Positions 12,773 through 23,200 of a stretch of DNA of 64,000 nucleotides are shown here, one piece after another. This DNA is from Polytrichum commune (lineage: Eukaryota > Streptophyta > Polytrichopsida > Polytrichales > Polytrichaceae): assembly GCA_950295325.1 (NCBI GenBank), contig OX485809.1, positions 6,760,001 to 6,824,000 on the forward strand. The letters are read 5' to 3'. The notes under the pieces were generated by a model that was given only the letters and a program-made list of their open reading frames with translations, ran no database searches and was not told the origin of the DNA. Position 1 is the stretch's first letter, and each line of letters begins with the position of its first letter. The translations under genes were made by a program, and so were the position numbers.

Positions 12773-14600
12773 GAGCCTAAAAGTGACATTTTTATTAACA
12801 AATTCTATTTAGAGCATGTTCAAAAAGCATAGAAAAATTTCAAACAAATATCATAGAATCTCAATAAAACTATAAAGATCTACAGATTTTTTTTTCTTTC
12901 AAGAAATAATAAATATATATGTGCAAAGTCATTTTAAGATATGAACCTTTTACTGTCCACTAGGGGGATCTATTGATATTGGATTGTCATGTGAGAATCA
13001 CCACGAAGTCGGCATTATTGCGGGTGAGATTCTTCTATTCAATGAAGGTGTTGTCCCATTTTGTACATCACGTGCACTACCTCGTTGAGCGGATAGATTC
13101 TTGATTGGCCATTATGATTGGGCAAAGTTAGTGCTCTTCTTATAGCATTCTTGCATCCTTCTTACATTGCTACCATGAAAGGTAAAAGTGGTGTTATTTG
13201 TGCTTAATGTTACATATGATTAATTGCTTTTAAGAATGACTTACCGAAGGGTACCATTGCACTCACTTGTTGACAATTTAAGGATGAAAAATAAGTGTTG
13301 CCAAAAGGAAGGTGTTGCACTAAGGAACTGCTATCTTAATAGCCCATTTGTCCTCAACCAAGCTAGGACATATGTCCTTGGGGTATAGAGGAGCGGTAAT
13401 GCCTACCTATTGGGAGGTGGGCCATGATAAGAAGGAGAAAGTTTTAAAAAAAACGAGGGGATGTGTGGGTGGAGAATATATTCAAGTAGGGTAGATGGGG
13501 CGTTGGTGTTTGTCTAGTTTGCGTATATTGAGAATAAGGTAGGTGATGCATTTGATGGAATGGATTGGAGAGAAGACACGAGGGATTCAATTCTTGTTGG
13601 TGGCATTTTGTGGTGACAATTGTTACTCCAAGCGAAGTAACAACCCACAAGATTGGCCGGATCAGTGTACTACTCTAGTGCCTTCAAGTAATGACCTCCT
13701 ACTTCCTATAATGCAAAAAACTAATGTAGGGCCTGATACAAAGGATTAATGTAAAACACTACTGCATAACACGCAGAACATGAATACAAACTACGAATGC
13801 AAAATACTGATGTAGAAGACTAATACAGAGTTTCATGTAAAACATTAGCGCAAAGCCTAATACAAAACCTAATGCAGAAGAATAATGTTGAACATAGTGT
13901 AGAAGAATAATGTAGAAGGCTGATGCAGGAGACTAATGCAGAGTCTAATGTAAAATCTAATGCATGAAACTAATATAGAAGGTTAATGTAGAGGATTGAT
14001 GTCGAACATAATGAAAAAATCTAGTGCATAAAACTAATGTAGAAGACTAATGCAGATTACAATGCAGAACGTAATGCAGGAGACTAAGATAAAAAATTAA
14101 TGCAAAAGACTGATCCAACAATAATGTAAAGACTAATACATAAACTAGTATATAGACTAAGACAATAACTAATGGAGTAAAAAATTAAGTAATAATTTCT
14201 ACATCTTTTCTTAGGATACTTAGGATATCAAAGCTAATGCAACTAAACACTATATTCATTAATTAGAGACTTTTAGATGATTTTGAGACTATTTAAGGAC
14301 GCACATTTCAAATAAGAACTAGTAATTACGAACTAAAACTCGGAAATGTATAGGGTTGGAAACAATAATAAGACATAAAAGCATGGAATTGAACGAAAAT
14401 GTGAAGCATACATGAAAATATTGGCGTATGAAATGAGAAATGGTCATGAATGGAAGGCAAGATACGGATGATGAATGGAAATTGAATTAATTCAATTGGA
14501 ATGAAATACAAGGATAATGGAAAAACCATCAATGTCTTGGAGAACACGAAATAAAATCTAAAGTCATAGATAATATCTATTAGCCTTGAACCTATTTTTA
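12771..14600. other. Intergenic, no gene seen apart from a degenerate short repeat
   Basis: AT-rich, without a supported exon. The block near 13,715-14,190 is listed separately. Confidence 0.45.
13715..14190. repeat. Degenerate short tandem repeat based on ACTAATGCAGA
   Basis: Some 25-30 imperfect units of 10-25 bp alternate TAATGTAGAAGACTAATGCA-like phrases with single-base variation. This is an old, diverged minisatellite. No reading frame persists through it. Confidence 0.6.
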
Positions 14601-14619
14601 GTTTAGGGAGTCCGTCCCA

Positions 14620-15440
14620 CTATTTTTTTGTCGCGGCCATCTCTTTATTTTTGGCAGCCTCCATGGCCCTAAAAATCTCCGGCCCGCGGCTATAACCATT
14701 ACTGTTGACGGACCCGGAATATGTGCCGTTCTTCCATATAATATTATCCGGACGCGCTCCCGAATTGTACGAAGTGGTATGGTGAGTGGAATACGATTGC
14801 GTTTGGGAGACAGATTGTCTCGTGGTTCGCCGGACGGCCAAACAACGATCGGAATCGGAGGACGTGGCCTTGGGTGCCAGCCTATCCAAGGACGACATCG
14901 AGGAGGGATGGGCACCCATCGAGCGAGTAGCCACCTGCGAAAGAAAGCAAATTTAGTGGGATTAAATCAAAGGCTTCAACGGAGTGGGGGAAACGACGGC
15001 GGTTTGGGATGTATGTTCGTAAACATCGCGGCCACAAGGGAATGTAAACATGGGAGACAAGTAAACCAACGGCGGGAAATGTGGTAGGGGAGTAAAAGAA
15101 ATTGCACCTTGGCTTTCAGGCCGTTGACGGGGGGATCAATGCAAGGGGGACGAGCGACGTGGGAGGAGTTGGCAGGGGGAGGAGCGGAGGCGGAGGGGAG
15201 GGCTTCCATGCGGAGACGCCGGCTCGGACCGCGACGAGGGACACCGTCCTCCCTTGACGTCGTAGCCAAACGAACGAGAGTTCGTTTCTCTTTGGAGAGG
15301 GGAGAGGGCGAGGGTGCGCGCGTGCGCAAGTGGAGTTTGGGGGGAGGACTATTGACGACGCCGTCTTCGATCCCGACGTCACGGGAGTAATCCACGGCCG
15401 ACGCCGCGTCCACCGCCGAGAATTGGTAGAGGGATGGCAT
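14620..15440 (-). CDS. Unknown basic, Ser/Pro-rich protein, two exons
   Basis: Exon 1 runs from ATG at 15,440 to 15,108 (AAG before GTGCAA). Exon 2 runs from 14,934 (after TTTCGCAG) to a stop at 14,620. Both boundaries fall between codons. The product is 215 residues. It is rich in Ser, Pro, Arg and Thr with little predicted fold, starts MPSLYQFSAVDAASAVDYSR, and ends in a short charged helix (AMEAAKNKEMAATKK). The frame stays open another 53 codons upstream into the TTG/CAA microsatellite. The ATG at 15,440 is preferred because it excludes the poly-Cys tract. The GC content is higher than that of the surroundings. No domain is recognised; a structural or cytoskeleton-associated role would be a guess. 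Confidence 0.5.
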
Positions 15441-15538
15441 TCGGAAGTTCGACGCATCGCGCGAGGGGGAGGGAGGGGCCGAGCGGGGAATGAAAGGGCC
15501 ATCGAGGAGGGGGGCGTCGCAAGGCGGGGCAAACTGTG

Positions 15539-15582
<44 letters not shown>

Positions 15583-15583
15583 A
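15539..15583. repeat. CAA trinucleotide microsatellite
   Basis: About 15 tandem CAA units between the unknown gene and the phosphatase. All frames through it encode homopolymers and should not be annotated. Confidence 0.95.
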
Positions 15584-15657
15584 CATGACCAAAAGGCATC
15601 CAAAAAAGGAATTAGAAATGTGATCCACATGGAAACAAACAAATACACGGTGGCAAT

Positions 15658-16425
15658 TCAAATCAATTTATTGATTTTTGCAAGCCGCACGATGCTCTTA
15701 TATACATTGTCGCGGGGACTAAGCGCGGCGTTGCCGATGGGGTTGGACCTAACAAAATCGGGGATGCTCCCGGGGTGGAGCACTAGCATTCTAAGATAAG
15801 GTGCTAGCTTATCGACCAAAAAGGTATCTTTCCTATCGCCGGTCCAAGTGTCGGGGAAGACGACGGTGCCCGGGGGATTGAGGACGCTCTTCGTTGGGCT
15901 GTCATCGACGAGGAGGGTGTTCTCCGGCGTAGGCCAGTGTCCATGGGGGACCCCCTCGAGAATGGGGATGCCTTGCCACAACCTGGACCGGAGGACCTTG
16001 AGGAACTGTTGTCCCCCTCCTCGACCGCTGAACTTGGGCACGGGAAACCCCTTCTCGTCGACTAGATCGTCGCACGCATCTTGGCCGAGGACGAGGCATG
16101 GTCTCGGGAGGCCACGAAAGAGGAAGTCGACGATGGCCTCCGTGTTCTCCATGATCATGGAGCTCCAGACGACCACGTGAAAGAGGTCGAGCACCTCTTG
16201 AAGGAAGTCCCGCACGCCTGGACGGGCGCGGACGGCCTTGCGGTTTATCAGAGTGTCGAGCTGGCCGTCGTAGTCCATCTCGTCGGGTTGGCGGAAGGAA
16301 CGGGTGGGGACCTTGGGGATGTGTTGGGTGTGACACAACACCCCGTTAAGGTCAAGAACCAGGAAGGGCTTGTGACGGGTCTGAGGCCCACTCGCCGACG
16401 GGTTGCGATTTAACTTCGTGGGGTC
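15658..16425 (-). CDS. NIF/FCP1-type HAD-superfamily phosphatase (C-terminal exon)
   Basis: This exon begins at 16,425 after TTAATCACAG and encodes 255 residues to a stop at 15,658. It shows the FCP1-homology order. Motif I is FLVLDLNGVLCHTQ, in place of the usual DxDxT. Next comes ARPGVRDFLQEVLDLFHVVV with SSM of motif II, then TLLVDDSPTK of the C-terminal motif. Family members dephosphorylate phosphoserine in nuclear targets such as the RNA polymerase II tail. The second Asp of motif I is Asn here. Plant NIF-like proteins with DLNG are known, so catalysis may be altered or lost. The 5' exon or exons were not found; the region just upstream is filled with palindromes. The region lies 75 bp from the CAA tract and is convergent with nothing. 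Confidence 0.75.
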   Translation of the reverse strand, partial: DPTKLNRNPSASGPQTRHKPFLVLDLNGVLCHTQHIPKVPTRSFRQPDEMDYDGQLDTLINRKAVRARPGVRDFLQEVLDLFHVVVWSSMIMENTEAIVDFLFRGLPRPCLVLGQDACDDLVDEKGFPVPKFSGRGGGQQFLKVLRSRLWQGIPILEGVPHGHWPTPENTLLVDDSPTKSVLNPPGTVVFPDTWTGDRKDTFLVDKLAPYLRMLVLHPGSIPDFVRSNPIGNAALSPRDNVYKSIVRLAKINKLI

Positions 16426-16548
16426 CTGTGATTAACAATTTAACTAGTTCAATGATATGGTCCAATAAATAAATTAAAATTGCATTAAGGGAATGACGAG
16501 GGAGCGAGGGTTTAGAGTGCAATGCGAATGCGCTCAGAGGCACACTTC

Positions 16549-18669
16549 CGAACGCGCGTTCGTGAATGAGGGCTGCGGGTGGCGGCGCGCGTCATTTACG
16601 AACGTTCGTGAGTGAGTGAGATTACAGGCATAATCTACGAACGCTCGTTCATGAAGGAGGTGGACACTGGGTCGCACACATTTACGAACGAGCGTTCGTG
16701 ATTGAGGAAGGGGCATGCAAGAGTTTATAGAGACGCCAGACCATTCACAACACAGGGATTGAATAGACGATGCACAAAATTGGGAAAATCCGATGCAGAG
16801 ATAAACTGCTCATATATTAAATCCGTTGAATATTTACAAATGTCTCACGTGATAATCTATCACAATTTCCGTGTCCTACAAAATTGTCCTACAAAACTGG
16901 CAGGCCTAGGGTGTCACGCAGAAAAGGCTCGCGCGGGCCTCCTGATGCCGCCGGACATGAAGCGCCAATAACAAACGAGGGGGTTAGTTGGTTACAAACG
17001 CGTGTTCGTAAAATGAGAGGTATTCTCAGAGATGAGTTACCTCGTCATCGGGGGGAGGGGCAGCGGCGCTGGACCGAGCAGTTCCCTCCTCTTCGATTAA
17101 CGAACGCGCGTTCGTAACCTCCATCAGAGCAGCTGCCTCTGCCTCCATGGCCTCTGGTGCATGGCCAGCCTGGGACGCCTGGGTCTGTTCGATGAGATCC
17201 GCTTCGTCTTCGTCCCCGCCCAGGTCGAGAGTCTCCATGCGGACATCCTCCATCCGCGCAGAAGGATGCTGACAATGCTCAGGGCTCTCCACATCCATGC
17301 ACGCGATACATGCCGCATCATTGGGGCTCCCCTACGTGTCCTCCACAATGAGCATGTCAGTGTGTTCCGCAGTGTCATCGCCCCTCCTAGCAACTACCCT
17401 GTCTGCAGTTGAGGGCAGTCCTACCCTTGATGGGGGAGGGGTGAGGACTGCCGCACCTGAAGATTCACGAACGCGCGTTCGTAAATCTTCGTCCTCTCTT
17501 ATCGCCGCAGAGACCGCATCGTGCGAAGGCGTTGCCGTTGTTGCCAGTTCAGGTGGAAAGGGACTTCCAGCCGGTGTTGGATGCGCTCGGGGGTGGGATG
17601 GCCTTGCTTGGTACATTCCTGGCGAAGAGGACTGTGAGGGGTGTCCTACAGGGGGATAGGGGTAGGGCTGTTGCACCGGAGCAGACATGCTCTGCATGCT
17701 TCTCAGCATCTCGAAGATGGCGTCTGTCTTTGCGGCGGAATCCCTGAGCTCCTTCTCCAGCCTCGCCATTTGTCTGGCGCTCTCCTCCTGCGTTGCCGCC
17801 ATTTCCTCCTTCATCTTCTGCTCCAGCTTGGAGTTGAGCTCGGCAACTGTGAGGGATTCCTCCTTCACCCGCTTGTTCCTGTCGTACTCCACCCCCAGCT
17901 CGGACATGATGTCCATGTCCCCCTCGTCCTCGTCGGATACATCGATAATTGCCCCCGGCGGCAGCTCCACGTAGGGCGTCTTTTTCATCCTCCTCCTCGT
18001 GTTCCTGAAGAGGTCCAAGGATGGACGCGACCGTTGGTCGAGGAGGTCGAGTGTCTCCATCTTTGGCAACGAGGAGGTCCTGGGAGACCCCGACGTCGAG
18101 CATCCCCCAGGTGTGCCGAAGGGATCCAGTCCAGATACTCTTGCGGGGGCGACATCTTGGGTTGCCCCAGCAGACGACCCGGTGTAGCCCCCAGGAGTCC
18201 CATGGGGGTCTGAAGGCAGTCTTGATGGCGGCAGTAACAGCAGAGGAGTGACATCCAACGACTGGATGATCGCTTCAAGGTTAGCTGAGGGGGTGGGCTC
18301 GTCATCATCCGTGTCAATTACCGGCGTTCCCCCCTCCGATGGCAAGCTGAAGTCTGTCCTGGGGCCACTCATGTCACCCAGGTCCATCATTGACGCCTTT
18401 GCCCTGTGACGCTTGTACTCCTTTTCGTCGGTTGCGTCCAGATAGGAATTGACGACCAAGCCAAGCATCTGTAGCATAAACTAGAACATGTCAGCAAATA
18501 CGAACGTGCGTTCGTAAAAGTCAACAATCCCAATGACTTCATGTCTAACCTATTATTTCAGGTGCAGACCTTGGTCTTTACGAACGTGCGTTCGTAAATG
18601 TCAAGCTTAGTATGATAACTAGTATTACTAAGACTAATAGACCAATGAACATTACGAACGAACGTTCGT
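16549..18669. repeat. Cluster of ten 12-16 bp palindromes (ACGAACG-NN-CGTTCGT)
   Basis: Copies at 16549-16562, 16598-16609, 16637-16652 (imperfect), 16684-16699, 16994-17009 (imperfect), 17100-17115, 17467-17482, 18500-18515, 18580-18595 and 18654-18669. Central dinucleotides vary (CG, AG, TG, AA), and one copy lacks the centre. Flanks are usually TTT or ATT on the left and AAA or GAR on the right. Three copies sit in one 223-bp intron and two are read through in frame as part of an exon. None occurs within the 44-kb insertion. Confidence 0.9.
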
Positions 18670-19104
18670 AAACAAATGAGAGTGGGCTTACCATGGCCGC
18701 ATACAAAAACTTGCTGCCCCCGTATACGCTGTACACCGTCTCTCCATGGGTTGTCAAACTCTGGAGAATGGATATGTAGAATTCCAGCCTGAGTTCAACT
18801 GCGGGAATGACAGTAAATAACATCTCCTGGAATAGATCTTTGGGAGGTGGGTGCGGGATGTTGTATATCTTCTTGAATACATTGCTAGCCTTGATAGGGA
18901 CCCTCCCATCCCTTAGCTGGTTGAAGGTCAGGAAGACGAGGCTGACTGCTCCCACCTGCTTGTTTCCCCTGGCCTCGTTGATTACAACGATCCCTTCTGT
19001 CTTGGCGGGAACATAGGTGCTGTGGTAAATACTGTACTCGAACTTGATGGTCTTCTCGTACAGTTCCAGAATTTCCGACAGCCTCTCGTGCTGGACGACA
19101 CTTG
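17041..19104 (-). pseudogene. 3' part of an unknown multi-exon gene interrupted by the 44-kb insertion
   Basis: The exon at 19,104-18,692 begins at the insertion boundary and reads VVQHERLSEILELYEKTIKF, then ITYN-like hydrophobic and Pro-rich stretches, ending FLYAAM before GTAAGC. After a 223-bp intron, the exon starting at 18,468 opens MLGLVVNSYLDATDEKEYKR. It carries Ser/Pro-rich segments, an acidic patch (DVSDEDEGDMDI), and a coiled-coil-like helix of about 55 residues (AELNSKLEQKMKEEMAATQE onward). A TAG at 17,332 interrupts the frame, which then stays open through an acidic tail (DLGGDEDEADLIEQTQ) to a possible donor at 17,041 (GACGAG before GTAACT). No domain is recognised. Its upstream half is at 63,382-63,989. 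The composition suggests a nuclear or regulatory protein, but this is weak inference. Confidence 0.6.
19101..19104. other. Left copy of the CTTG target-site duplication
   Basis: CTTG directly precedes the left inverted end and recurs at 63,382-63,385 directly after the right end. Keeping a single copy restores the interrupted exon's frame. A GT/AC pair at the junctions means the duplication could also be counted as 2 bp. Confidence 0.75.
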
Positions 19105-19150
19105 TATGTGAGCGTAGAGCGTAGAGCGGAGAGCGGAGAGCGTAGATAAA
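19105..19150. repeat. Left terminal inverted repeat with AGAGCGG-type tandem units
   Basis: Seventeen terminal bases match the right end perfectly. Four to five 7-8 bp units follow (TAGAGCG, TAGAGCGG, AGAGCGG, AGAGCGT). Short subterminal tandem motifs of this kind serve as transposase-binding sites in several plant DNA transposon families. Confidence 0.85.
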
Positions 19151-19495
19151 ATAAAAATAGCAAACCTTCCAGATAAAAATAGGAATGTTTCAAAAATAGA
19201 CAAGAATATGCTTGGAATATTCCAGAATCTGCCAAACTTAGTAAAAAAATTGGACCTATTTCCGTGGGAATTATAGGTCATAAAAGAAACAAAAATGCCC
19301 TGAAATTGAAATGGTCTCACTAAGTTTGGAGACCGCGAGGTGGTTGAATTGTTAAAACCATGGATGATTACAAGAAAAAATCAATGAAAATGGATATTCT
19401 GAGATTGGTATAATTGAAGAATGAATCAATCAAAATACAAAGGAATCAAAATAATCAACTTCCTTCGTTTTTATTCATCACTTTTCTCTTTGTCT

Positions 19496-19502
19496 TATAT
19501 AT
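19496..19502 (+). promoter_or_regulatory. Candidate TATA box of the small charged-protein gene
   Basis: TATATAT lies 102 bases upstream of the ATG at 19,604. Confidence 0.4.
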
Positions 19503-19603
19503 GAGTCTACTCTATAGCTTGGAGTTTAGCAATTATCGTTTGTGGCCGAATAGATTATATATTGGACTCATACCCAACATCATTGTATATACACTTGCAT
19601 ACA

Positions 19604-20072
19604 ATGGGTGATGAAAGAGACATGTTTGCTGGATTAGGATGGGATAAGGAAATTAGAAGTCTAGCAGATCCTCATATTCCGGTTAATTTATCGCCGGAAT
19701 TTTCGTTTGCTGCTGGAAATCGAAGTAGTGATGACTACGACCTGACTCCATTTTCGCAGTCTACACAAGCATGGAGGTGGAGGACGCGGGAGGAACAAAA
19801 ACAACGTGAAAAAAAAAAAAAAAAAGCAGGAAGATGTGCCCGAGAATGACGCAGATTTGGATGAAGACAAATCGAACGAAACGGAGGAGGAGGTGAAGGT
19901 GGAAGGGGAATATTCGAAGTCTATTTCATTTCGCGAAAGGATGAGAGCCTTGCCGCCGCATCATCTTCCGCTGAAGGATCGAAAGAGAGATAAGACAGTT
20001 TCTTATATGGATTTGCTTCGACCGGGTCCACCTCCCTCGGATTCACCCAAGAAGTATGTAAAACGAAAATAG
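19604..20072 (+). pseudogene. Small highly charged protein, frame broken at an A17 run
   Basis: The first frame starts MGDERDMFAGLGWDKEIRSL and runs to the A17 tract at 19,809-19,825, where it would soon terminate. The next frame continues QEDVPENDADLDEDKSNETE and ends SPKKYVKRK at 20,072. With one A fewer the two join into 155 residues: an N-terminal ordered part, a basic patch (REEQKQREKKKKK), an acidic patch, then a Pro-rich basic tail. No family is recognised. Transcriptional slippage on the A-run, a genuine frameshift mutation or a sequencing error in the homopolymer could each explain it. A TATA-like motif lies upstream and AATAAA downstream near 20,117, so it looks like a real transcription unit of the element. 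Confidence 0.5.
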
Positions 20073-20233
20073 AGTTGATAGACAAATGATACATTGTAAT
20101 ACGATACTTTGAATGGAATAAACATAATCATTGAGATTATATCTTTATTATATCAATCAATTATTGCTTCACAAGAGGTCCTAAAATGGACACATATATC
20201 ATATCCCAATGTAGTGCTAGGTTGAGAGGAATT

Positions 20234-23200
20234 CTAGGAAGTAGATTGACTCAAGAGACCTCCCTCCATGATGAGTTTGACCTCATTGAAACTAAATGTC
20301 GGGGCGTGTATGAACAAATTCACTTCCGCATCCAAATTAGAAACCTTGACGAAGATGTAATACAGATGCTTACAATTCATATAAGAATTTCGTTTGCAGC
20401 CGAACTTGGAAATCATATCCAAGAAGTAGGCACAGTTGCACTCTGGAAGAGAACTCACTGTCACTTGGTAGATGGGTGGTTGGGGTTCTGATTTGGACTG
20501 CAGTGTGATAATGCAACCAAATCCCGGTTGAGGGATCATAGTTAACTTCAGAACAGTCGCATGCATAGCTTCAGCAGAGGCCACCATCTGCCTCTGCTTT
20601 GCCGAAGGTGCGCTGCTGGATCGCCGAACAAGCTTGGACAGTCTTGTGGTAGGGATGAAGTCGGGGTTTTCTGGAACACGGATTCGAGACATATCCAGCG
20701 GGGTCGCAGAGTTGGTGAAGAGTCGAGTCGGTGTGATGCGCTCCTTTGGTGGGAGTTGAAAACCTGCATTCTCAAGCGCAAAGATCTCCGAGCGGGTGAG
20801 GTTGGTACCAATCTTCACGGGCCAAATTGGGAGAATAGGTGGCTTCTAGTCATCAGCAGAGAACGGCATGACCCATTTCCGACGAGGGCCCTTGACGCAA
20901 CGCTCGATGTCGTCTGGACAAAAGACGAAGTCAGTGCGCTTCATAGATTGGAGTTTATAGTGATGCCACATACCGGTGTAGGTGGGCGCAGGGACGCTCT
21001 TGTTATTGGTGACGATTCTTGCGGTGCACTTCTTCTTTGTGCCCGCATGATTAGCCCAACAAGACTTCCCAGAGGTATAGGGTATGCGGGCAATATGCCA
21101 AAGAGAGACATCTACTTTGGTTTCTTGCACGGCGGTGACACGCTGGAAACCAAGTCCTGCAGGTAAAGGTACTTGAACCTCTTGTACAGAGGGGGAAGAC
21201 TCCTCAATGATAGTAGGCAGTGTTTCAGGTTGAGAGCGAGTGACTCGCTTACCGGGGGGAGGGCGAGAGAAGTTCACGGTATCCGGACGGTGGGTTTCGC
21301 CATCATCACCAATTGGAGTGTCGGGTCTTCGCTTCTGCGATCCAAACACCTCGGCGCCCTCAAGGTGTGGATCACGAGTGCAAAACTCTTCCCCACCGGG
21401 CATGTCAAGCAAGACCTTCTGCAACATTGTGGGGTCGCCAATACGTTGAGCTCGACGTTGAGCACCCCTGAGCTTGAGTTCTTCTTTGCTTGGACCGTCT
21501 CCGCCAATTCCACCTTTAAGGAACTGGTAGTATGCAACAACTTGTAAGAAGGCCCGAATGTAGTCGTCCACCGTAGCCACGTATAGATCTCCACCCTTGT
21601 TGCCGGAGGCTTGAAGCCACTTGTTGTGGACGGATTCCGCAAGATTGCAAGACAGCATCTCGGCCAACTGGTCTTGGGTTAAAACCTTTTCCTGATTGGA
21701 GAAATGAAGTGTTAGAATAGGCACAGAGAGAGGAAACCGAAACCATGAAGAACCAAAAATGAATCATGAAGGAGATGTACCAGTTCCATGAAACCACCCC
21801 ATTGAAGGTAGCGGAAGTGCCAGAAAGCAAGCCAGAGCTGAAGATGCTTGAGACCGTCCTCACTCGTACAATTCGATGACGCCCACCAAGCCTTGATAGC
21901 TAGGTACCTAGTCTCCGCCTCTTGCATAGAGGAAGCATTCCGATATTGAAGGCAAAGGTGTCTATGTTGGTCTTGTAAGTCATGCTTTATATACGATTTT
22001 GTATGCTTTTCGAGCGATTGTTTCCAATGAAAAAAACAAGTGCGCTCACGACCCTCCATGGGAACTTTGGGATCCCCCGAACCATACACAATGCGAACAG
22101 CGTTCCAATTGGCTTGGGCACTGTCGGCCATGAAGCCTATAAAGTTTGGATGTGGGATACCGTGACGGGCCATGACGTGGTTGAGGTTCTGCCAGAAGAG
22201 AACTTGGGCATCCTTATCCTCGGATTGGAAATCACAACATGAAATGGTCATGACCCGTTGATAAGTCCCATCGTAAACATGAGCGGCCATGGTGGTCCAC
22301 CCTTTGACCCGCTTGACGTGATCGGACATCATCCAGGCATTCTCGAGGTCCCCACCCGGTTGCATCCGACGAACCAAATCCACACCACTTCCAGGACCCA
22401 CCTCCGACATCTTGAAGACGAACACCTTGTCGGTATCGTCACCTTGTCCTGGGAATTGGTTCCGTTGGACGTAAGCCCAATTGCTAACGCCCCGGAGCTT
22501 TGCGATGCCATCCATAACACCGAACCTCCGCAAATATTTGAAAGAGGTAACCTTAGAGCGAAGGTTGGGGGAATTCAACTCTCTACAACTCTCAAACACA
22601 GGTTCGAGCTCTTTCAAGGAGAGGAGACGTTGTGTGTCATTATTACCAGAAAGGAGGAAATCACCTACAATGTCCTTGCTGGCTTCGAGGACGATCTTGC
22701 TGTACGTGGCTTGAGGAGAACGGTCAACGTGCTCCTCGAGAAGTGCATTGATACGCTTACGGCTGTCTCTGCAGTCTCCAACCTTGACTGGATGTTGATG
22801 AGTACCGATATGAATGCAGGCTCTTTGGGAGGACTCCTTCCCATGGACGTAGAAGATTTTGGCATCGCATAGTGCAATGCATTTGGGAGGTTGTTTGCAG
22901 ATCCTGCAAACAAGAGTAGATCCGGATGGCACAATGCCAGAGAGAGGGAAAGGATCTTTAGTGAAACCTTCAAATTCCGTGTCGTTGACCTTAGATGCAC
23001 GATGGGGTCGTTGAAGGTAATCACAACTAGGGTTTTGGCATTGGAGATTGTCGCGCACCTCTCCATGAGGAGTGCCCGAAACACCATGGGCACAAGGGGG
23101 ACCCCGGAGTGACACCCGGGACTTGTGGCGCCGTTGGTGAGAGGGCCCAAGTGATCCTAGTGTGGGTGAGGGCCCCGGGCGTTGGGAACGCCTCCCACCC

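Noticed and set aside
15536-15661. Poly-Asn, poly-Val, poly-Cys and poly-Leu frames.
   Set aside because: Translation of a CAA/TTG microsatellite in different frames.
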